Shown here: positions 6,301-8,945 of the stretch, piece after piece | Numbering within the stretch: the stretch's first letter is position 1 | How the letters are laid out: each line of letters opens with the position of its first letter | NCBI GenBank assembly: GCA_964370445.1 | Contig: CAYJJK010000093.1 | Span: 1 to 8,945 of the forward strand | DNA: 8,945 bases | Reading direction: 5' to 3' | Origin: JAAYCI01 sp964370445 | GTDB lineage: Bacteria > Bacillota > Clostridia > Oscillospirales > Ruminococcaceae | Made by a program: the position numbers and the translations under genes | Notes under the pieces: generated by a model | Told to the model about the DNA's origin: nothing | The model's input: the letters and a program-made list of their open reading frames with translations, nothing else | The model's database searches: none

Positions 6301-7921
6301 ACTTTCGCCCGAGGGCAAGGGTTACAGGCTGAAAACACGCTTTGCAAAATTCTATAATTTGCCCGAACTCATGTGTATGTTTAAGGAAGTGGCGGACATT
6401 CAAACAGCGGATATGCTCAATCTTCCTGTGCCGAAAGCCGAGTTTATCAATGTGGCGGTGGAGCCGTCCGAACTTCAAAAAGAGATGGTGGACAGCCTTG
6501 CAAAGCGCGCTGAAAAGGTGCGCAACAACATGGTGGACAGCACGGTGGATAACATGTTGCTCATCACAAACGACGGCAGAAAACTTGCCCTTGACCAGCG
6601 GCTTATGAATGAAAGCCTGCCCGATTTTGAGGGAAGCAAGGTGAACGCCTGCATTGATAACGTATTTAAAACGTGGCAGGAAAACGCAGAAAGCAAAGCC
6701 ACACAGCTTATTTTCAGCGACCTATCCACCCCGAAAAAAGAGGAAGATTTCAGTGTTTATTTTGATATTCGAGATAAACTCATAGCAAAAGGTGTGCCGC
6801 CCGAGCAGATTGATTTTATTCACAATGCGAACAGCGACATTAAGAAAAAGGAACTTTTTGCAAGGGTAAACAGTGGCGAGGTGCGAATCCTTCTCGGCTC
6901 AACTGCTAAAATGGGTGCCGGGACAAACGTGCAAAAAAGATTGATAGCAAGCCATAATATTGATTGTCCTTGGCGCCCTTCCGACCTTGAACAGAGGAAT
7001 GGTCGCATTATCAGACAGGGCAACACGAACGAAAATGTTCGGGTGTATAACTATGTCACGAAAGGCACTTTTGACAGCTATTTGTATCAGCTTGTGGAGG
7101 GCAAACAGCGCTTTATTTCGCAAGTTTTCACAAGTAAGTCCCCGGTGCGAAGTGCCGAGGATATTGACGATGCAACACTCTCTTATGCCGAGATTAAAAT
7201 GCTTGCAACAGGCAACCCAAAAATCAAGGAGCGGATGGAACTTGACATCGAAGTTAGCAAATTAAAGATGTTGAAACAGGCTTTTTTGTCGGAAAAATAT
7301 CTGCTTGAGGGCCAAGTGATGCAAGGCTTACCCCGTGAAATTTCGGCTCTAACACAGCGTGTTGAGGGGTACAAAAAAGATATCGTCACCTTGTCTGAAA
7401 ATGTTAGGGGCGGCGATGAAAAGTTTACACCAATGACGGTGGCAGATGTTACCCACACCGAAAAGGCACAGGCAGGACAGGCAATTTTACTTGCTTGCAA
7501 AGCCATGACTAAGCCCGACTTGCACCACATTGGCGAGTACAAAGGCTTTGCCATGCACCTCTCGTTTGACAGTTTTGAGCGTGAATACAAGCTGTCTTTA
7601 AAGGGTGCGCTGTCTCACGTTGTCACGCTCGGGCAGGATGTGCACGGCAATATTACGAGGATAGACAATGCCCTTGAAGCCATGCCGGAACAGCAAAACG
7701 CCGCCGAGCTTTTGCTTGAAAACATGCACGTTCAGCTAAAAAATGCAAAGGAGGAATTGAATGTGCCGTTTTCGCACGACGATGAGTTACAGCAAAAATC
7801 CAAGCGCCTTGATGAACTCAACATTGAACTCAGCATGAACAAAAGCGACATCGTTCTTGCCGACGGTGACGAGCCACAGGCGCAGGGCGAAAAGCAAAAA
7901 AATCAAGAGATGGAAAGGTAG
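395..7921 (+). CDS. Giant polyvalent protein: ArdC/LtrC-like N-terminus, MutS-I-like domain, N6-adenine methylase, SNF2 helicase
   Basis: This 2508-residue protein belongs to the large LtrC-like methylase-helicase proteins of Firmicutes ICEs. Residues 1-110 resemble the ArdC-type ssDNA-binding region (W24, EQLLIFAQRPDAT at 41-53, RWVNRGASGIAVF at 67-79), with a helical extension to about 270. Residues 276-393 are a low-complexity linker overprinted by tnpV. Small accessory domains follow at about 418-640, 645-712 and 836-890. Residues 713-795 resemble MutS domain I (GDFYEFYGEDA from 736). A YVGWGG motif (971-976) precedes the DNA methylase, with motif I EPSCGTGNF (1037-1045) and motif IV NVPFG (1101-1105). 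The SNF2 helicase has GAGKT (1711-1715), DEAH (1872-1875), TGTP (1923-1926), motif V near 2168-2178 and QRNGRIIRQG (2200-2209). The C-terminus is predicted coiled coil. The start follows GAGAGGG at 381-387 and overlaps the upstream stop. It probably methylates and remodels element DNA around transfer; this role is inferred from domains only. Confidence 0.95.
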   Translation: MTKYQHITQLYESELKAAATPQRWRQFLNSACRNYKCSFDEQLLIFAQRPDATAVLEINKWNNRFNRWVNRGASGIAVFDRQNPQSKRLKYYFDISDTHAGKNAMPVPVWQMQTEFEEDVVESLENSFGEIEDKSSFALAVMGAVSNIISDNLQDYLADFKNAVEGSFLEGTSTEYIEKTYKDLVTNSVAYMLLSRLDVPTEMYFDDDDFRSITDFSTAETLTALGVATGDISQMALREISATVQNLVKEDIRTFAPASEKIYTERVTNDERSNDNGDDIQQGGRLQSAEFDNAATAGSAAWEVRHEPQTLPRAEPQDTVHQSAHLGQIDTAFDRDRAAGIRDGGTVGGADGGTAGRERADESIRTDALGGADEQHPPLGTGDSDSGIDNGITSEILADLPTEEEQKNSIEKRAEQSGLFSISQDDIDAVLQRGSSVSDGKCRIFEQFQKKETAAENVAFLKDEYGIGGSSPAVRDRNLGEAHDGKGIDIIRRNASAPDTKISLSWKKVEKRIGELIAADRFLNDKEKEYYPAFQEKKANLKKRWEVALEIRTLFHDYNNFVNGLKEFDKALNMYVLSDCTSCFALQNKKTFTHAMKGDYALPLMIKALEEIIAEDIHFTDRAKNCLEVLNSDMATPILPDPEPVYGYEYHLGDLVYLGASKYEIVSFDDETVALYDETFPMLNKEMSRAEFDRKVEENPHNDHLKVLVKSANTHYAGYLALKTTHSNDIVMYKLGDFYEFYGEDAKTASEVLGIALMQRTVDDTAVTMCGVPKFSAENYIKGLTEKGYNVTLGDGDEVQFYTAQEAAVTEISVDDVISEITETPAEKEGANSDLVGKEITIDSRKYVVEEVRALSGDVSMRDVTFENSVGFPINRIEKAEFVRRHIPPETETGEPLTPPKAPKVKAVSGLPHPEVKQADRHQFIITDNGLGTGTKTEKFNANISAISLLKTLEEENRLATPDEQTTLSKYVGWGGLPEYFEETNSRYAELKNLLDAEEYAAARESTLTAFYTQPLVIKSIYDVLQSVGFKQGNILEPSCGTGNFMGLLPDSMKESKFFGVELDSISGRIAQQLYQKSSIAVQGYEKASLPESFFDVAVGNVPFGQFKVSDKKYDRHNWLIHDYFFGATLDKVRPGGIIAFITSKGTLDKANSTVRKYIAQRADLIGAIRLPNIAFKANAGTEVTSDIIFLQKRDRVIDIEPEWVHLGKDENGLAINQYFIDNPDMVLGEFKEISGPYGSETACVAYPEQELSDLLANAVQNIHAEYSEYDVEVLDEDEQDNSIPADPTVRNFSYTVQEGELYFRENSRMFPVTATETAKNRIKGMIEIRNSTRRLIELQTEDFPDSEIFAEQSTLNSLYDRYTKKYGLLSSRANSMAFSNDSSYSLLCSLEVVNEQGELLRKADMFTKRTIKPHIPITSVDTSSEALAVSLAEKAKVDMDFMCELTGKTEQEIYDELQGVIYLNPAHNIMNEKYLSADEYLSGNVREKLEFAKNSNGLFDIDYSVNIQALEKVQPKDLTASEISVRLGATWVPPEVVREFIFDLLDPPNYNRWNIHVHFSKYTAEWNIEGKSADRSNIKVFNSYGTTRVNAYKIIEETLNLKDVRVFDYVDDGNGKRTPVLNKTETAMAQVKQGLIKEAFANWIWKDIDRRDKLTRIYNDKFNSVRPREYDGQHISFGGINPEITLRKHQINAVARILYGQNTLLGHVVGAGKTYAMCSAAMELKRLGLCNKSMFVVPNHLTEQWAAEFLQLYPSANILVTTKKDFERKNRKKFCGRIATGDFDAVIIGHSQFEKIPVSLARQRETLENQLQEILDGIDEAKRNRGGKFTTKQLELTRKNIESKIEKLNKQDRKDDVVTFEELGIDRLFVDEAHSYKNLFAYSKMRNVGGISQVEAQKSSDMFMKCRYMDELTGGKGIIFATGTPVSNSMVEMFTMQRYLQMAALKKEYLHNFDAWAANFGETVTAMELSPEGKGYRLKTRFAKFYNLPELMCMFKEVADIQTADMLNLPVPKAEFINVAVEPSELQKEMVDSLAKRAEKVRNNMVDSTVDNMLLITNDGRKLALDQRLMNESLPDFEGSKVNACIDNVFKTWQENAESKATQLIFSDLSTPKKEEDFSVYFDIRDKLIAKGVPPEQIDFIHNANSDIKKKELFARVNSGEVRILLGSTAKMGAGTNVQKRLIASHNIDCPWRPSDLEQRNGRIIRQGNTNENVRVYNYVTKGTFDSYLYQLVEGKQRFISQVFTSKSPVRSAEDIDDATLSYAEIKMLATGNPKIKERMELDIEVSKLKMLKQAFLSEKYLLEGQVMQGLPREISALTQRVEGYKKDIVTLSENVRGGDEKFTPMTVADVTHTEKAQAGQAILLACKAMTKPDLHHIGEYKGFAMHLSFDSFEREYKLSLKGALSHVVTLGQDVHGNITRIDNALEAMPEQQNAAELLLENMHVQLKNAKEELNVPFSHDDELQQKSKRLDELNIELSMNKSDIVLADGDEPQAQGEKQKNQEMER
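1158..1186 (+). promoter_or_regulatory. Candidate internal promoter for tnpV
   Basis: TTGCGC at 1158-1163 and TATACT at 1181-1186 are separated by exactly 17 bases. The -10 element matches five of six consensus positions; the -35 matches only the three leading TTG bases. A start near 1193 would leave a short leader carrying the tnpV Shine-Dalgarno sequence. It lies wholly inside the giant helicase-methylase ORF, so codon constraint and chance can explain it. The call rests on its position just before tnpV. Confidence 0.25.
1205..1212 (+). promoter_or_regulatory. Internal Shine-Dalgarno sequence for tnpV
   Basis: GAAAGGAG lies 8 bases before ATG 1221, an optimal distance and a near-complete anti-16S match. 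It lies inside the giant ORF, out of step with its frame. It decides the tnpV start: the ATG at 1203 lies before this site and cannot use it, whereas ATG 1221 can. Confidence 0.8.
1221..1571 (+). CDS. tnpV: Transposon-encoded protein TnpV, nested in the +1 frame of the helicase gene
   Basis: This gene encodes 116 residues in the +1 frame relative to the giant ORF and lies completely within it. I recognise the TnpV family (small proteins named from Tn4451-type mobile elements) from several features in the right order: an N-terminal Y-x-x-x-GDYNLPNL block, then LGRYAMSRKRYL, then TNLLTSGKL followed by an EIEQQA helix, and the C-terminal WAGLMNNIRHSAREIV block. The length is typical. The function of TnpV is not established; it is predicted helical, soluble and accessory. 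ATG 1221 is chosen because GAAAGGAG sits 8 bases upstream; the upstream in-frame ATG 1203 has no such site. Codon third positions are about three-quarters G or C by hand count, unlike the surrounding gene. A hairpin follows 50 bases after the stop. Overlooked-gene risk is high because it is masked by the 2508-codon ORF. Confidence 0.88.
   Translation: MEMTYSRVGDYNLPNLTMPPQPEVPLGRYAMSRKRYLEQSRRILFTNLLTSGKLTQHLIEIEQQAFEMEERLVAQMAAQQGVNEQMKASEQMRWAGLMNNIRHSAREIVTAELITV
1622..1659 (+). terminator. Strong hairpin 50 bases after tnpV, terminator-like
   Basis: ATAGAAAAGAGG (1622-1633) and CCTCTTTTCTAT (1648-1659) are perfect 12-bp inverted copies. The stem continues after one G-G mismatch with CGG (1635-1637) pairing to CCG (1644-1646), closing on the 6-base loop AGCAAT. 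The G/C-rich core is flanked by AAAA on the left and TTTT on the right, as in bidirectional Firmicutes terminators, although the T run is only four long. It lies inside the giant ORF (residues about 410-422), where translating ribosomes would be expected to suppress it. It could end tnpV-specific transcripts, stabilise the RNA 3' end, or make the upstream operon polar when translation fails. The structure itself is clear; the function is inferred. Confidence 0.5.
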
Positions 7922-7926
7922 GGTTT

Positions 7927-8874
7927 ATGCCGTATATTGACCCAAGTACAATCGTACAGCTTAAAAAAATAGACCTATTCAGCTATTTAAAAGTGCATGA
8001 GCCACAGGAACTTTTGCACCTCGGCGGTAACGTGTTTTGCACCAAAACGCATGACAGCCTTAAAATTTCTAACGGCAAATGGATGTGGTGGTCGAGAGGC
8101 ATTGGCGGCAACAGCGCCCTTGAATATCTTATCAAGGTGCAGGGCTTGTCCTTTTATGAAGCGGCACAGCACCTTGCAGGCGGTGAAAGTATTGCGGTTG
8201 TGGGTAGTGCTCAAAAGCAAAAAGCTAAGCAAAACCGCTTGCTTTTGCCAAAAAAACACAGCAATAACGACAGGGTTATCGCCTATCTCACAAGCCGTGG
8301 CATTGACCTTGACATTATAACCCACTGCATAGAAAAGGGCTTGATTTTTGAAAGCCTGCCCATGCACAATGCCGTGTTTTTAGGGGTGGATGAGCACAGC
8401 AAACCACGCTATGCAAGCTACCGTGGCACGGGTGAAACAAGGTACATAGGTGATGCCACGGGGAGCGATAAGAGCTATTCTTTTCGGCTGATTGGTGGAC
8501 AAAGTAATGAGGTACATTTGTTTGAAAGTGCTATTGATTTATTATCGTATGCCACGCTTTTGAAGCTGTATGGCAGGGATTGGAAAGCACAAAATCTCTT
8601 GTCACTTGCGGGGATATATCAGCCTAAAAAAGAACTTTCGCAGAGTAAAATCCCAAAGGCGCTTGAAAAATATTTGGCTGAAAACAACTCGGTAATACGG
8701 GTTGTTTTTCATTTTGACAACGACAGCCCCGGCAAAATAGCAACACAGGCGATATCCTGTGTTCTGCCGAAAGAGTACGAAAAAATATCCAAACCGCCAC
8801 CGAAAGGCAAGGACTTTAACGACTATCTTTGCTTGGAACTTGGGATTTATAACAAGGAAAAAATCGAACGATAA
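7927..8874 (+). CDS. DUF3991 and Toprim domain protein (primase-like)
   Basis: This 315-residue protein belongs to the DUF3991/Toprim family common beside the methylase-helicase in Firmicutes ICEs. Residues about 30-85 resemble a DnaG-type zinc-binding domain (HDSLKIS at 42-48, W52-W55, GIGGNSALEYL), but only C38 and H42 of the expected metal ligands are seen. Residues about 120-190 match the DUF3991 region (RGI, HN-x-VFLG, PRYASYRG, GSDKSYSF). The Toprim fold follows: catalytic glutamate in LFESAIDLL (E200), acidic pair in HFDNDSPG (D264, D266), and GKDFND (294-299). Toprim enzymes cut, join or prime nucleic acids using Mg2+; a primase or nicking role in element DNA replication is likely but unproven. 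The start follows GAAAGG (7913-7918), which lies inside the end of the helicase gene, and is only 5 bases from that gene's stop, implying coupled translation. Length is normal for the family and the gene appears intact. Confidence 0.9.
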   Translation: MPYIDPSTIVQLKKIDLFSYLKVHEPQELLHLGGNVFCTKTHDSLKISNGKWMWWSRGIGGNSALEYLIKVQGLSFYEAAQHLAGGESIAVVGSAQKQKAKQNRLLLPKKHSNNDRVIAYLTSRGIDLDIITHCIEKGLIFESLPMHNAVFLGVDEHSKPRYASYRGTGETRYIGDATGSDKSYSFRLIGGQSNEVHLFESAIDLLSYATLLKLYGRDWKAQNLLSLAGIYQPKKELSQSKIPKALEKYLAENNSVIRVVFHFDNDSPGKIATQAISCVLPKEYEKISKPPPKGKDFNDYLCLELGIYNKEKIER

Positions 8875-8881
8875 AATGGAT

Positions 8882-8887
8882 AAGGAG
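8882..8887 (+). promoter_or_regulatory. Shine-Dalgarno sequence selecting a TTG start
   Basis: AAGGAG lies 7 bases before TTG 8895. The nearby ATG at 8899 is in another frame and closes after nine codons, so the site supports the TTG as the real start of the next gene. Confidence 0.6.
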
Positions 8888-8894
8888 AGCAAAG

Positions 8895-8945
8895 TTGAAT
8901 GACAAAAACACAATATCGGTTTTGCTGATACAGCCGATGAAACCG
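8895..8945 (+). CDS. 5' end of a further ICE gene, truncated by the window (possibly DUF3846-type)
   Basis: Seventeen codons are open from TTG 8895 to the window edge, reading NDKNTISV then LLIQPMKP after the initiator. A good Shine-Dalgarno sequence lies 7 bases upstream, and the gap from the preceding gene is 20 bases, so it continues the operon. A short beta-strand followed by an E/Q-P-x-K-x-P turn at the N-terminus is what I recall for DUF3846 proteins, which often follow the DUF3991/Toprim gene in these elements. Seventeen residues are too few for a firm family call. The alternatives are another small ICE protein, or a later start in the same frame at ATG 8937. Confidence 0.55.
   Translation, partial: MNDKNTISVLLIQPMKP

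Noticed and set aside
7183..7590. Minus-strand 135-codon open frame under the helicase C-terminus
   Set aside because: No convincing ribosome binding site or recognisable family; Ser/Cys-rich translation typical of the complement of a coiled-coil gene.
8899..8928. ATG 8899 as the start of the last gene
   Set aside because: Its frame closes after nine codons, whereas TTG 8895 is open to the window edge and better spaced from AAGGAG.

Overview
The window looks like part of the plasmid-like transfer/maintenance module of an integrative and conjugative element (ICE) or conjugative transposon from a Firmicutes (Clostridia-type) host. Three things point there: Shine-Dalgarno sequences of the AAAGGAG type before every gene, a moderate-to-low G+C composition by eye, and the gene order small protein / giant methylase-helicase / DUF3991-Toprim protein, which is characteristic of Tn1549-like and related ICEs. 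All genes are on the + strand. I see no rRNA, tRNA, CRISPR array, insertion-sequence end or integrase in the window.

Layout. Positions 1-176 are non-coding, with a weak candidate promoter (55-83) followed by a clear intrinsic-terminator-like hairpin with a T tract (108-141). A 73-codon gene of unknown function (177-398) overlaps the next start by an ATGA junction. A 2508-residue polyvalent protein (395-7921) follows. In order it carries an ArdC/LtrC-like N-terminal region, a low-complexity linker, small accessory domains, a MutS domain I-like module, an N6-adenine DNA methylase domain and an SNF2-type helicase. Five bases after its stop lies a 315-residue DUF3991/Toprim protein (7927-8874). 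At the right edge begins a further gene with a TTG start (8895 onward), cut by the window end.

The most striking feature is a gene inside a gene. Within the giant ORF, in the +1 frame, positions 1221-1571 encode a 116-residue protein recognisable as the transposon-encoded TnpV family. It has its own strong Shine-Dalgarno sequence (1205-1212), a possible promoter (1158-1186) and, 50 bases after its stop, a strong hairpin (1622-1659). The giant protein's Gly/Ala/Asp/Arg-rich linker is exactly the stretch overprinted by tnpV, and its odd composition follows from the wobble positions of tnpV.

Working together (inference): the giant protein probably modifies and remodels element DNA during or after transfer. 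The Toprim protein is a primase-like nucleic-acid enzyme probably acting on the same DNA. The small genes are accessory. ATGA overlap, very short spacing and Shine-Dalgarno sequences lying inside the preceding genes suggest one translationally coupled operon, possibly gated by the leader hairpin at 108-141.
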